Source of the DNA: Plantago major
Lineage: Eukaryota; Streptophyta; Magnoliopsida; Lamiales; Plantaginaceae
DNA length: 64,000 bases
Assembly: GCA_026545765.1 (NCBI GenBank)
Contig: CM048840.1
Span: 19,596,765-19,660,764, forward strand
Direction of reading: 5' to 3'
In this document: one piece after another, positions 22,867-36,254 of the stretch
How positions within the stretch are numbered: the first letter of the stretch is position 1
Layout of the letters: each line of letters begins with the position of its first letter
Translations under genes and position numbers: made by a program
The notes under the pieces: model-generated
What the model was told of the DNA's origin: nothing
Databases searched by the model: none
The model's input: the letters and a program-made list of their open reading frames with translations, nothing else

Positions 22867-23382
22867 TTCTTTTTTTTTTTTTTTTTTTTGTAGAGTGGAG
22901 AAGCCCTTCGATTGGCTCACCACGAATTCATAACGTTCGACTATCCCAAGACAAAGTCTCTTTGTACAACTTCTGAATTGGAATAATATCATGGTTTTGT
23001 ATTTTTGTTTCATAATTTAACAGAAGAGTAATAAACATTTCTTGTTCTAGTTTGAAAATCTGTTGAACCTGAATAAATTTGGACCTTTGATCTCTCAGTT
23101 ACTTACCTTTCCGACTGACATTGATGAGGCGAGCTATATTTGCTAGTTAAACAGAATGATTTTCAGTCACAAGGTCTAGCAGACTTGGCTATGGAAATAT
23201 TTTGCGCGGAAACTGACAATCCATGGTTAAACAGTTCAGAATAAGAACAGCAGGCCATGAGCATGAAACTGATGCATCACAAAAAAAACCATCCATATAT
23301 TACAATCCGGGGAAATCCTGCTCTGAGCGGTATACATTACAATATATACATTAATGTAACTATAACCTAATAAAAATGCGGA
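22867..23382. other. convergent 3' flanks between HDH and the LRR kinase
   Basis: A T-run begins right after the HDH stop (about 22869-22890). The rest is AT-rich 3' sequence shared between two convergent genes. AATAAA-like signals are present on both strands, but the poly(A) sites cannot be fixed. Confidence 0.4.
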
Positions 23383-26300
23383 TTATTCTATGGTAATTGG
23401 TACATGAACAGGGGAGTTCTCTCTGCTGTTGGTGTCGAGAAGCCATGAATCTTGAACCTGAGCCGCAAACTGCAAATTCCATATAACATCTTCGACTGTA
23501 GGTCTCTCCGAGGGTTCATTTGATAAACACCTGATGCAAAGCTCAAGGAGAGTCTTAAGTGACACATCTGAACACTCCTTTTGAATCATTGGATCTAAGA
23601 CGTTCCTTTGAGCTACTTCGTCTGCTGCCAGGCTTGCTGATAACTGAGCACATATGACAGGTGCAAATTAAGTAACATGTTGATTCCAGAGAAAGAAATA
23701 AGCGAATGGACATTAAAGCAGTCTGTAAACTCGATGAACTTACTATGTCCTTGGAGACGAGAACATCATATTCGGAATTGATTTGCCTTCCAACTAAAAT
23801 TTCAAGCAGAATCACTCCCAAGTCATATACATCATCTTTCATGCCAATGCTTGACCTGCCAATACGCGGAAGTTCCAAATATCAGTGATGTAGCTGATAT
23901 AGAACAATGCAAAACCACTGGTTTGACATCGTTTGTTTTGTGATTCTCGTCAAAGATACCGAAGCAATTGATAATACATCTCTACAAACAAGAGCCTTGA
24001 AGACAAAAAGCCCTTACATTGATTCGGCATTTTCCTTAGACCCATGGGAAGAGGCTCCCACTTCACCCTGCATGAAGCCACAGTACAAGAAATTAATTCA
24101 GTTATGACTTCTAGATATCGAAGCACACTTGAGAAAATCGTTTGCAGAGAAGTAAGAAAATGAGTAGACTAAGAACAACACGTGACTTACGGATCTCCTT
24201 GTGTCTACCAACAGAGGTATGCTATATTTGCTAATCTTGACACGGTGATCATGGTCCAACAGAATATCTGTTATTTTGAGATTATTTGAATAAACGCCTG
24301 GTACGATCCCCGTGTGAAGAAACTGCATACCCTTTGCAACTCCAATCACAGCTCCGATTCTCTGCGTCCATGAGAACCTTTCTCCTGGCTGACACTCTGT
24401 AAACAAGTACAGTTAACACAAAGGTGTCTCAAGTCTTTCATGTACATGGTATAAATAGGTATACCACTATGTTGAGCTGTTAACATAATCTTGAAACCAA
24501 AACATATTAGAGATGAACATAGACTTAAAATCGTAAATCAGTATAACATTTCCACATGCAAGTAACTATATATACCAGATATAAATCTTCTGAGGCTCCC
24601 ATTTGGCACATACTCAAAGACGAGGAATATTTGGCTGATGGTTGAATCGTCTTGTAAGCACTCAAAAGAGTGTCCAATTGCACTGGCCAAATGGCAGTGC
24701 CTGAGCTTTGAGATTAACTCGATTTGATGTGTATACACTTGCATGTTCTGCTTCTTTTTCACTTTCAGGCTTCTAACTGCAACAGCAGTCCCGTCTGTGA
24801 GCCATCCTTTGTGTACCTGTGTATACAAGGTTGATTAAATGTCTAAGATCATACCGGAACCTGCTGATGTCGGTGTTAAAACTTAAAACATGAACTCAGA
24901 GCTTAATTATATACATAAACATGTCTCCATAAGCATTTCTTTCAAGTTATATCAATCTCAGTACATTGAAGCCATCATATAGCTCAAATACCCAGAAATT
25001 CACTATTTCATTCTTATATGCTCCTTGAGATCAAAATGCTGATAAAGAAAAGCTCAAAATTCGAAAATGCCAGTTAAACTATGTTGCAAACAGTGGATAC
25101 ACTCTTAGCTCCATGATTACTACTTTAGATGACAAACAATAATTGGCAAAAGATATATTTGGATAATCAGGACTAACATGAACTTTAAAACAAGGAGAAT
25201 ATACACCTGCCCATTAGAACCATCACCAAGACGATTCGACTCATGGAAGTTATTCGTAGCCTCCCTAACTTCATGCACCACAAAGGTCCTATAAGTTGGA
25301 ATCCCTTGTGCCCCCAACTTCATTGTGTCAGATATATACCCTGCAAACAGCCCACATTCAATTTGAAACTCAACGCAATAATGAATATTAACGAGAAAAC
25401 TACAAAAATCTCGCAACAACTGCACAACTCACTTGCATCCTGAAGTAGCTTTAGTGTATTCCCTGGACCGGAAACGTTGTCAACAATCAATTTCGTTTTC
25501 GGAACTTTATTCTCATAGTAATCCCTGCAAACTTCCTTCTTCACAAACACAAAAGCCAGCCAAAAAATCGCAAACGCTCCAACAAGCCCACCAACCATGC
25601 TTGATGCAAGAACCACTTTACCTTTAGGCCTCTTCACCTTTTCCTTAGGTGAAATAGTCACAGCCAAAGCTTCAGTATGGCAAGAAGCATAAGGATGCTG
25701 GTTTTTATGATATCTCCTATCCAAACAATTCCCATTGTACAAAACAACTCTACTCTTCATACAATCAGGCAAGTCACCGGTGAACCGGTTTCCGGTCAAG
25801 TTCGCAAACACAAGGTTAGCATTGCAAGACATGTTCTTCAATAGCTTACCAGTGAACTTATTCCCACCAATATCTAAGAAATTTAACGATGGAAGAGCGA
25901 AAACAGAAGGCGAAAACGGTCCAACAAGCTGATTTGAAGAAACATCTAGCTGCTGAAGCTGGTAACAAGAACTTAAATCATCAGTTACTACAGAATGAAA
26001 ACTGTTATTTCTCAACACCAAAGAAACCAACTTTTTGGGCAAAAGAGGAAATCTTGGTCCAAGATTATTGTTTCCCAAATCAAGAACTTGAAGATTTGTT
26101 AAGGAATCAAGTCCATTCACTTCACCTGACAAATTATTTTGAGACAACACCAAAGTCCTTAAACTACTCACATTTGCCAACACAATAGGAAAATAACCAC
26201 TAAATGAATTGTTCCTAAAACTCAACACACTCAATCCAGGAAAATCACCTATCCAACCTGGAATTGAACCACTGAACACATTATTGTCCAGTATCAAGGT

Positions 26301-26762
26301 TTGCAAGCTTCTCAAAGATGAAACCTCAAGAGGGATTGAGCCACTTAAGGCATTTGAGCTTATGTTGAGTATTTCAAGAGAAGAAAGGTTCCCAATCAGT
26401 GAAGGCAATGGACCCTTTAGGCCTAATGACACCAAGGTGAGAACTTTCAAGTTTGGCAAGCTAGCAAGAGTTGAGAAAAACACAAAAGTTGAGAAATCTT
26501 GGTTTAAAGTAGGGAAAAAGCTGTTTCCTGTCAAATGAAGCTGAGTTATATTGTCTTCATAGCAAGAAATGGTGAGTGTTTGAGTTGGCTCCAAGTTGCA
26601 AAAGTCCAGTGAGGTTTCAGTCTCAGTTAGCTCTTGTGGAAAGTTGAGCTGCTGCTTTATTTTCAACATGGCATGGTACTGAGAAGAAGGTAGCTCAGCT
26701 GAGCAATGGAGTGAGAGAAAAAGTGATATGAAGAAGATGAAGAAGTAACAGAGATTTGCCAT
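23383..26762 (-). CDS. LRR receptor-like protein kinase, predicted inactive (At3g03770-like)
   Basis: A plasma-membrane receptor-like protein. Exons, 5' to 3' on the minus strand: 26762-25433, 25340-25207, 24816-24576, 24396-24191, 24067-24018, 23855-23744, 23643-23383; 2334 nt, 777 aa. Residues 1-22 form a signal peptide (YFFIFFISLFLSLHCSAEL), followed by about ten LRRs (LxxLxLxxNxLSGxIP) in a single large exon, a transmembrane helix at about 383-407 and a kinase-like domain. The kinase fold is recognisable (LGDGSNGQ loop, FLVFEYVPNGSL, DDVYDLGVILLEILVG, CLSNEPSERPTVEDVI) but key residues are lost: the beta-3 Lys is Arg (AVRSLKV), HRD is replaced by VPGVYSNNLK, and DFG by ISKYSIP. These losses are known for the At3g03770/At5g14210 group, annotated as probable inactive kinases. 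The acceptor of exon 6 is set at GGCAG|GTC because the upstream frame has no AG in phase. Confidence 0.93.
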
Positions 26763-27900
26763 TGTTGATGAGCTGAGTTAAAGGTGATGGTGTTTGTAAC
26801 TTGGTTGTGGTTGTTATGAATGAGACTATCTTTTTTTTTTGTTGAGTCTGTATGCTTTTCAAGTTCCAAAGGCTCTCATTGTTAGATTATCTTTGGCATG
26901 ATTAAAGAACTGGTGATTATAATTTTTTTGGCATAGGAACTGATAAAAGTAGTATTTCATGGACTGTCTGTTTGTTATGAGTCTTGTGACATGTGTGAGT
27001 AGAATACAAATCTAAGCAGAATACTCCATTTATTGTTAGGTGTAAATTACAGAACCGTCAAAGATTTATTTTGCATTGGCACCAATTCATTTTTACTCAG
27101 CTCTCTCGCAGAACAGATGTATCATTTTCATGTGTATATGTCCCAACGCAAATGTCATTATCCGTGAAAAAATCAAATGAGATGCTTGATACGAGATATA
27201 TATAGTATTAGACCGTGAAGGAGATCGTATTGTCATGTTTACACAGCTAGTAAAGTTGGTTAAATGATTTTAATCGCAGTCAAATGACTTATTACACTAA
27301 TTTAGATATGCAAATTACGTGTGTCACACATGAGTTTGCCATGCATAAAATACGAAGTGAGCCGTATCATCTTGGTTAAATGTTTAAATCTTACTAAAAC
27401 TGACTTTGTGGTTTATGCACATCTAAATTTGAGGCATTATATTTAACTCACGTAATTTACAACCTTGTACGGTATTAAATCATTTCAGAAATTCATCCGG
27501 TATGCACTCCAAAACTTAACAATTGTGTGTTCTAAATACTATTAAAAGATGAAGTTGTTGGTACTGTAAAACAATTAAATAGGATGTGCGTCCATGTAAA
27601 CAGGAGTTGCCATGGCAAGTATATGTGTGATTTTATCTTGTGGTGTCAAGAGAATAATAGTGCATTGAAAATGTGAACATTTAAATTAATGTAAAAAAAA
27701 ATAGTAGCAAAGTATCTATGAGTAATTAATGATTCATGAATCAGGGAATAGAGACATGGCAATGAAACAATACAAAGTAGTACAAATCGGTCACAGTGAA
27801 GAAAGTAGGAAAAGACAAATTGCATGGTTGTCTCTCACTTTTAGAAAGGCATCTAAAGAAGATTTTGTAGGTAAAAAAGAGCTCTCCTTTTATAACAAAT
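26763..27900. other. upstream flank of the LRR kinase gene and spacer
   Basis: AT-rich spacer containing the presumed promoter of the LRR gene. No family-like coding region is visible, and the small frame near 27730-27980 is unsupported. Confidence 0.4.
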
Positions 27901-27901
27901 A

Positions 27902-28152
27902 CTCCCTCCGTTTTTTTTTAAAACTTTCTATATTGACTTTGACCGGTCAATTGTCTCCGACTTTGATCGCAAATTATTCTTAAACGATAATAGTAAATAA
28001 TTTAATAAAATTATATAATGAAAATTTAGTAATTAAATTTTTATTATATAATTTTATTTAATTATTCTTATTATAGATTAAAGTAATTGTAATAAAAATG
28101 GCATAATCAATCGTAAAATAAACGAAAATGTTTTTAAAAGGAACGGATGGAG
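27902..28152. mobile_element. Stowaway-like MITE, 251 bp
   Basis: It starts CTCCCTCCGTTTTTTTTT and ends AAAAGGAACGGATGGAG, an inverted pair, with TA on each side (27900-27901 and 28153-28154). Stowaway MITEs of the Tc1/mariner group have these ends and this target. The interior is AT-rich and non-coding. Confidence 0.8.
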
Positions 28153-29950
28153 TAATACAAGTAGGCTGAGAAATAGTTTATGAAAACAAACTTCTCTGTA
28201 TACGGATTGCAACATGTCCTTAGTATATTGTTCAAGCAGATGTGTACTAGACATAAAATTAATGCATCGATCCAATTGATCAAGACATTAACTTATGGAT
28301 CGAATATTTATGATTGAACTACACATGTAACGTTTATATGTTAATGTCCATTTTGGACCTGAGATCGTACAAATTTACTTTTATAATCACTCATTTAAGA
28401 GTATGTGCCTTCATATATGTATTATAGTACTTTATCACTCTTTCTAAACCGATGTGAAATGCGGGATATTGCATTTTATCCCCAAAGGCCCAAACTGCTC
28501 GACACCTTGATCAAGCCTCAAGATGGGGTAGACATATATGTGGACCGACCACTGGACCCCCGGGGACGGTCCTGTTACTAATTGTATCCAACCAATAATT
28601 GATTGATTTAGACCGATACGTATGTCATGACTTGATCATATACAATACAGTTATATAATATTGTTCACTTTATCCCAACTAACAGTGATATGCTTTTGCA
28701 ATCATCCATGAGAGCTCCATTTGAGAGTATGTCTAAAAGCAAATTAGTGTAGGTTTTGATAGGAATTATGTGTGTGAATTCAGGTCATAAATAACCGACT
28801 TTGTTGATTTTCAGCCGTTGAATATTCATTCATACAAGCAGTGTAAAAATAATCAATTATTATATTCCAGCAAGTAAAATTAAGTAAGTACTGGGTTCAA
28901 TTGAATGATTAAAAGAAAAGGGTCCACGGGGAGACACGTGAAAGAAAGAATGTTGAATTTGTCCAAAACAGAATCACATGATTTCTGTTGCAAATCCAAT
29001 GGATTATTTGTTAAGTCTTCGAAAGGACGACAGCACATTTCTGTCCTTTTAGTGAAATCCATCTATCTATATTCGATATATTAACAAAAGTTCAAAGATT
29101 AGAGGAAACTTTTACAAACAAGATCAATCTTTATCCATCTTTCCTCATAAAAAATAATGGACCTATTCTTGCATCATCATTGTCACGGGGGATGCTCTAA
29201 GCATATATACAACATCGAATCAGAATGAAACTGACCTTACCTTACCTTTCTTCTTGATAAGTTCTTACTCACACATGTGAATTAATGCTTTCTAGACTAT
29301 ATTATAGACCGGGGGTGATACGAAATCATCAGATAACTCAACTTAGATTAACTTATTTGACCGGAATAAATATTTTACAATTTTGCATCATCAATCTAAC
29401 TTCATAAGTTAGTTGGTATCTCATAAATTAAGCGATTAATTAGGCAAAAATGGAACTAAGATTTGATATGAGAGACCGGGGTGATGTAGTTTAAATTTTT
29501 TTTGAGGTACCAATGTGTTGGTAGAGTTTTTGGCAATATTAACCCCCTGTATTATTTGAAATATGTGGATAACCCCGTTGTATTATTTTTAAATGTGGTT
29601 TAACCCCTTATATTTTGTTAAACGGTGCAATTTACCCCATATGTTAGAGAGTGTAATACACTCACCTTCACCGCAACTGGGACTGCTTCGTAACATAGTT
29701 TTTGTACAATTCATCTATTTAAAAAAAATTAGTGATTAAAAAAAGAAGTATTAGTATAAAATTTAATAATTTAAAAAAATTACTTATTTTAGTAATTGAT
29801 TTGTAACATAAATTTATAGATGGGTTAAAATATCCTATTGAAAAATAATTAGGAAAAAAAGACCAAGTATATTAATTGAATAAATAGTCTGATTTGATAA
29901 ATATGGAGCTGCTTGAATTTCATTGTTAGATCTTAAGTACCGGGGTTGGT
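28153..29950. other. spacer
   Basis: AT-rich intergenic DNA. About 29500-29660 has a family-like repetitive texture (AACCCCCTGTATTATTTG, AACCCCGTTGTATTATT, AACCCCTTATATTTTG: three short related units), probably decayed transposon DNA. No gene is seen. Confidence 0.35.
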
Positions 29951-30815
29951 AAAAAAAAACTTACTTTGACACAATGTTAACTATGATGTTGCACATATCA
30001 AAATGCAGCGGAATAATTAACTGTAGACTGAATTAACTTATAGCAGGTATATAAATGTACTCACTGTGTCGTATGCAAAATATCCACTATGAGTAAAAGT
30101 AAATTTACAAAAACTACGTTTAATCTGTCAGGGACGGATGAATAAACTGATAATTAGACGATTTCGGTAGAACCAACTATCCTAGCTTGATACATTTAAG
30201 ACAACATCAAGTAACCGAAGTCACACATTCGATTCAAATATCAAGACATAGTAAACAAAAGACATGAATACAAACTTTAGATTAAGATGACTTTCATAAG
30301 TATGAGGCTTTAATCTGTAATCTGTGTATTTTCTTGATGAAATTCCTTCAATATATATAACATAACATAAAAAACGTCCAAGGGCACTCATGGACAACCG
30401 TCACTTGTTGTAAACCCTAGATAGAGTAAAAGAATGAAATTGTTTTCCTTAAAACCATCTCTAGAGATCTTTTTCTTTATTTAGGATTTGCTCTCCTTTC
30501 TCTCCAAATCTGTAAGATCTCATTTCATAACATTAGAAACTCTGTCCTCGGGTTAAAAAAACATCCAACCCTAGTCCATAATATCTCTTTAGTAATTCCA
30601 TATCATATCTGGGCAGAACAACATAAAAAGTCTTTTTGTCCTACAAAATATTCAACCAAAACTAACTAAAAACGTTGAACTGGTCAGGTAGGTGAATAAA
30701 GACAAAACAAATAAATAATGGTCAGAAATATAAAGTCCAGACATCCAACGTTGACAGATAATGTTGAAAACAATGTCCACAACATCTATGTAAAACTGCA
30801 TTTTCAATCTCCCCC
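29950..30815 (-). mobile_element. relic Ty1/Copia LTR with polypurine tract
   Basis: On the minus strand AAATGGGGGAGATTG (about 30803-30819) matches the Copia polypurine tract that abuts the 3' LTR. Reading on, an LTR-like segment begins TGAAAATGCAG and holds a TATATATATTGAAGGAATTTC stretch at about 30334-30356, like the promoter and transcription start region of a Copia LTR. The far end, near 29950, is not fixed and I found no target duplication or coding remains, so only the 3' end of an element survives. The small plus-strand frame at 30718-30984 is an artefact. Confidence 0.45.
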
Positions 30816-30819
30816 ATTT

Positions 30820-31687
30820 GCCTTTGTTCACACAACCTTCAAATCAAGGATTATTGGTACAAATTTATTATTAACTCCCCGTGATGAGAGAAAACAGCCA
30901 AACATTTATGAACTAATCATAGGCAACTTAGAAGAGATTCGTCAAAATCATACTCCTTTTGTTGTCAATTCCTGCACTCAGTAGTTAAACAAAATAACTC
31001 GAAAAGGAGTGATAAGATAAGTATCGAAAACAATGTTGTCTGCAATGTTAAAATAACACTGCAACCAACACTTCAATTTCAAGTTAAACATGTAATGTTT
31101 TTAGTTAAAAATGCCATTTAATCCATAATAAGGAGATAATAAATCAACAAGGGCTGAAAGTCTGACTGAGTTATGACTTTGCGGTGAATGAAGGGAGAGG
31201 CCCCGAATCAAATTTCAAACCATGGGGCCTCAATGACAAATTTTCTTCATTGCAATAGGCCTAGCCCTTTTATGAGCCTTGATGACTGTATCACAGGCCC
31301 AAATTAATATTTTCATATTTCGACCTTTGTCGGTTCAGATATTATAAGTAGTATCTAACTTTCTCAACTGTATTTTCTACCGACAATAGCTCAGCAATTT
31401 TCACAGCTCAAGAATATAAGGTGAAATTTGTTTTATCAAAGCTAGTATTTCAAATACAAATTTCCTCTTCTTGAACCAAAGGTAAGTTTGTGAAGTACAT
31501 TAGATGTCCTATACTTGTAAAGAACAACATTTACAATCCACATTCTCTAATAGACATGAACATCTTCCGTCTCTCACACCAACACTGCATCCCTTGGCTT
31601 CAAATATGTTCCGAAAATCAAAGAGAACTGTCTGTAAAAGAAATATAGACACACGAATAGGACATACTGGATGACCCGGAACCTGGG
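30820..31687. other. spacer between the Copia relic and NOL
   Basis: Probably the 3' internal edge of the Copia element up to about 31000, then 3' flank of the NOL gene. No further gene is visible. Confidence 0.35.
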
Positions 31688-34600
31688 CTACTCTTCAAGA
31701 ACATGCCTATTTCTCCGCGCACCAAAGGCAAGTCGCTGCATAAGCAAAGTTGAAACAGTATCTGATTAGATTGTAGAACCGAAATTTGGGTGATATCGGA
31801 CAACTGGGTAGTTCGATTACTAAACTGAGAATATCTGGGAGTAAGCTTTTAATCCGGTAAGGAAGCGTATGTATGTTGGTCTTGTGGATCCGTTAGTTGG
31901 GATAGATCTAATGTTGGGTACAAGGTACTCAGCAACCTGGAAGAGAAGTCAAAAGAAGTGCAACCATTAATCATAAGATATGCATAGCAGGAAAGGATGA
32001 TTAGTGAAAGGCAAAGTTGCAGAATTATCCAACTTACAACGTCAGCTGGTTCAGCCAAGACATTAATGAAAAACTTTGCCTGCAAGTGTACAGAAATTAT
32101 ATGGTATCCGTGCAATCAAGGAATAAATATGCAACAGTTTCTGAAACCTTTTAGATATGGAAAAAAAAGCTACCTGCTTAGTGTTGGCACCGGACATGAG
32201 GAGATCTGTAGTGACCATTCCTGGCTGCACAGAATGGCGAAATGAACATGCAAAGTAAATGAACTAGATATTATTCTACGACATGGTAAAAATCAGTTGC
32301 TCCAGCAGATATGGATAAAGAATTCATTCCACATAGTGTCATCACGCGAAGGCAATGGTCTCTATGAGAGGGAATAGGCAAAGAGTGAATTTACTCGAGC
32401 AACGAGATTTTAGAGTAATGTGAGTGTAAAACTGTAAATAAGTTCTAAATCCCAATTTCAACTAGGTAGAAGTGTATAGAAACCAAGAAGTTGAATACTG
32501 GAAGAAATTGAGTAGATTGGCTAAAAGTGAGATGTATATTACCGACAAATTATGCACTACAACATTTTTAACATCTTGCATCTTCAATTCCGCCTGTGGA
32601 AGAAACGATGAATTAGTTGCTTCTTATAGTTGATTACAACACCATCACCAAAAATAAGAATGCCCAGTTGTATAACATGATAAACGAATGGACAGATGAC
32701 ATTGAGAAACAGATCATCAAGAAAACAAAATGTTCAGTGAACTAAAACTTAAAGTAAAATAAACCATATACCTGAAGTGATTTGGTGAGATGCACAACAC
32801 TGCGTTTAGTAGCTCCATAAGCTGCAAATCTGAGGGGCATAGGTAACACAATGCTATATCAATAAAGCACCAAGATATAATTGAAAGCAGACACACGCCT
32901 ACACATAATCAACAAACGCTCAAATATTTGTTTTTTTTTTTTTTTTTTTTTTGTTCTTTTCCTTTTTCCAAGTCATACCTGGGAGTTGGTCTTCCATCTG
33001 AACCAGCTCCATCAATGTTAAATAGATGACCACCACGAGGCTGCGTTTGCATCATCTTAATAGCCTAGATGAATAAAACATTAGCTTGGATCACTCAATC
33101 ACAATGTTCTCGGAAGCTAGAAATTGTACTACCTCTCGACAGCATATCATCAAACCAAGGGTGTTTGTAGAAACAACTTCACTGTGTCAGAAAATCAAGC
33201 AATAAGTAAAATTTATAAGAAATGCAGAAGACAGAAAAGAAGTATAAGAAGAGCTTACATTAGATCTTCATCAGACGCCTCTACCAACGGTTTGAAACTA
33301 TATGCATTTGATCCAGCGTTATTTATCTGTAATATCCCCAAGTTAAATGAGCTTTAAGTTTCTGAGGATAGATGTAACGATGTATGAAGATGATATACCC
33401 ATATATCAATGTATTTTAGGTTCTCTTGTGCAAAGGCAACTAGGTTCTTGACGTCAGCCCCCTCTCGGACATCACATGCCTTCCCCTGCATATGAAGGAG
33501 CTATAGCATAAGCACAAGCCTGAAAATAGGATATGAGCTGGCATACGTTCTAGTGTGATGCATTCTGCAAGTGCGGACTAAAATGGAATTTGAAAAGGGG
33601 CCCTAATCAGAGTCGGAAACCCTATGGTGTAGTTTCCTTTCTCAAGTTTGTAAGTCCATTTATGCACGTATCTATATGATTCTCTTATGTGATTGCATAT
33701 CACAAAGTAGGGAGAGTAATAGAAAGAAAAACTAGAATGTAATGAAATTGTGAAGGGGGTACCCACACATGCTGCTTCCCTGTCTCCACTCTTAAGCTCT
33801 CAAGAGCAGATTTCACCCGTTCATCTGTACAGTTGGTGATGGATTAAGCATTTCAAACCGAAATTTTCCAAGAATCTCCAAGATGGAATGGAAAGAAATG
33901 ATAGGATACAAATAACAATAAAAGAACGAGAAAGAATGGTTTGCTAAAAGACAGGACATAAGCTCTCACGTGCACATTGAAAAGTCGAGAAATATAAATC
34001 TCCTCAAACTGTAAAGTTCAGTTAAAAAACAAATGGAAGATGTGATAATATGTGCGCTGTGTTCAATTGGAAAAGGGAACAAAACATATGATAATATGTG
34101 CTCTCAGTTATCATCCAGCAATTCATAGTTCCATTTCATGGACATAATAGTGAGTCGAACAGACTCAATTTGGCAACTTACATGTATAGGTTTAGTATTC
34201 TGCATGATTAATGATCTGAAGAAATAACATTAAGTCATCAACCATGACCAAATATCTAACTCTAAAGAATCTTTGTTCATCATCAGAAAACAAGAAAGAG
34301 CTGGTAGTAACTACCGTGAATCATCTAGCAATGTGTTTTAGTAGTCAGAACTATTCCATTCAGACAACCACATGAACCCAATGCACATTGGATGACGTTT
34401 CAAGATTACCTTGTTTCTCGAAACACAGAAAACAAGTTACCTGATCTGGAGCATATAACAACATTGTCTCCAGCTTTTAGGAACTCCCTTGCAAGTGCAT
34501 AACCAATACCTGAAATGGAATTGTAATTAGTTACCAGATTCAAATTTGAAAAGAACTGAAGGATTGATATCGAGTGCAAATAAAATACAATCCGTCACTG

Positions 34601-35441
34601 AAAGCCCTAAATTTGTCACTAGCATAGGTTCCTTCATGCATCATACACCTCTTAAGTTCCTATACAGTAGTGTCAGATTAAGCTGAACTGATTATACATA
34701 AAAAAAACAACCGGATATCAAAGTTACCGAGACAAGTCTGTAGTAAAGTAAAGTATGCTTAGAGAACAACAAAGCGAATGCACAATGGTTCAGCATTTGC
34801 CATCAATTTCCACAAAATAAAACTAGAAGAACAAACTTTTCCACTGAATTTCCCAATTCAGTTGACAAATAAGCATCAAATTCGAAAACATTTGGAACCA
34901 ACTCCTAGCTAATTAATTGACATTCTTAAAAGAAAGTATCCATTCTCGATTCCACATTCCATGAAAAGAATAGTATCCATCATACATGGACAAAGTATAA
35001 AAGCACAAGTTGAAATACATGGCAGGTATTTAGCATAAAGTGACACAATATCCAGTTCCATAGAGTAGTATAGTAACTAGTAAGTGTCTGATGATGATGT
35101 AAAATCAAGAATTGAACTCAAGAAACTCAATCCTCTTGCAGTCTTGCTAGAAACAACAACTAAATTATGAAGTGTAGACCAAAAGAAGAGTGACCTTTAG
35201 AAGAACCAGTGATCAAAACATTGTAGGGAGGAACCATTGGTTGCTCAGCTACTTGCGCAACGACACGAAAAGCAGAAGTTTTTGGAAAGATGGATTTTTG
35301 TTGAACAGTGAAATTGCAGCAGTTTGTAGGATTTCTGTTTGTGCCTGTGTTGGTGTAATTATGTGTGAAAAGATGAGATTTTTTGATGGGTTTTCTGTGA
35401 ATTGAGGAAATGGGACCGGAATGAGCTCGAATGGCCGCCAT
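31688..35441 (-). CDS. NOL: chlorophyll(ide) b reductase NOL, plastid precursor
   Basis: An SDR-family enzyme that, with NYC1, reduces chlorophyll b to 7-hydroxymethyl chlorophyll a with NADPH on thylakoids, the first step of chlorophyll b and LHCII breakdown in senescence. Exons on the minus strand: 35441-35195, 34509-34441, 33824-33763, 33485-33399, 33326-33259, 33181-33133, 33064-32979, 32829-32772, 32593-32543, 32224-32174, 32079-32038, 31936-31826, 31735-31688; 1029 nt, 342 aa (Arabidopsis NOL is about 348). A Ser/Thr/Lys/Asn-rich transit peptide precedes TGSSKGIG (residues 78-85, nucleotide binding), NNAG (157-160) and Tyr227-x3-Lys231 (YGATK), the catalytic pair. The start is the ATG at 35441; the frame extends further upstream only from GTG. 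The last intron has the weak donor TCA|gtttag. All acceptors are AG. Confidence 0.95.
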
Positions 35442-36254
35442 TTTTACGGAGGCGAAGAAAATTGCAGACTTTTTGAACGGGTGGCTGATGTATAAACTCA
35501 CTCAACAATAGCTTCGTTTTGATCGCTTTTTTTATTCGATAATCTGAAAATTAAGTTAATTACTAAAATTACAAATTAGTCCTTCTATTTCTACTTTACT
35601 TTCTTCTTTTATTTTATGATCAGACTTAAAATCATTAGTCCGCCTACAAATATTGCTTGAAATTTCACTTCAAAACATCAGGAGACGTTTAGTATGCAGG
35701 ATATATCAATATGGTGATTCATATTAATTATTAATCTCTGCTAGTATTATACGATATAATGAAATTCGAGCCAATACATTTATATATAACCTCATACTTT
35801 GAATCTGATTTATATCTTGTATATTTAGCATTACGCCTTTTAATCCATGATACAAATTCTAACATCTACTAAATATGATTTAATCAATTAAGATTGGAGT
35901 CATGCTACTAAAACATCACCCAAAGTTATTCAAATAATTTTGATGTTTATTGAATTCCAATTCAAAAACTCTAGAATGAGATTGCAATTGAAATAATGGA
36001 CATGGAATTTCTCAAAAAGATTACTACTATGTTTCAATAAAGAATAAATAAATAAGTTGTTCAAGTTTTTGCCGTGTAACATGAATTTCGTCGACTGTTT
36101 TGGCATGAGCTCCAAAGAAATTAAAGACGCGATGAATAATATGAAAGAACCCAATTGGTTTATGTTTGTCCAAAATAATCTTCAAAGAATCTAAGCTGAC
36201 TAACCAGTCACCTAGTATAGCCAAACTACCGTATTCTAGTCAAATAATATGAAA
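35442..36254. other. promoter side of NOL and 3' flank of the RING gene
   Basis: AT-rich spacer. The minus strand around 36050-36220 has an open stretch reading GFFHIIHRVFNFFGAHAK that is protein-like in composition, but I recognise no family; it may be 3' UTR of the RING gene. Confidence 0.35.

Noticed and set aside
30718..30984. 88-residue plus-strand frame
   Set aside because: Crosses the Copia polypurine tract and LTR border in antisense; no family likeness.
35442..35501. longer N-terminus of NOL
   Set aside because: The upstream extension starts with GTG; the ATG at 35441 gives a normal transit peptide and family length.
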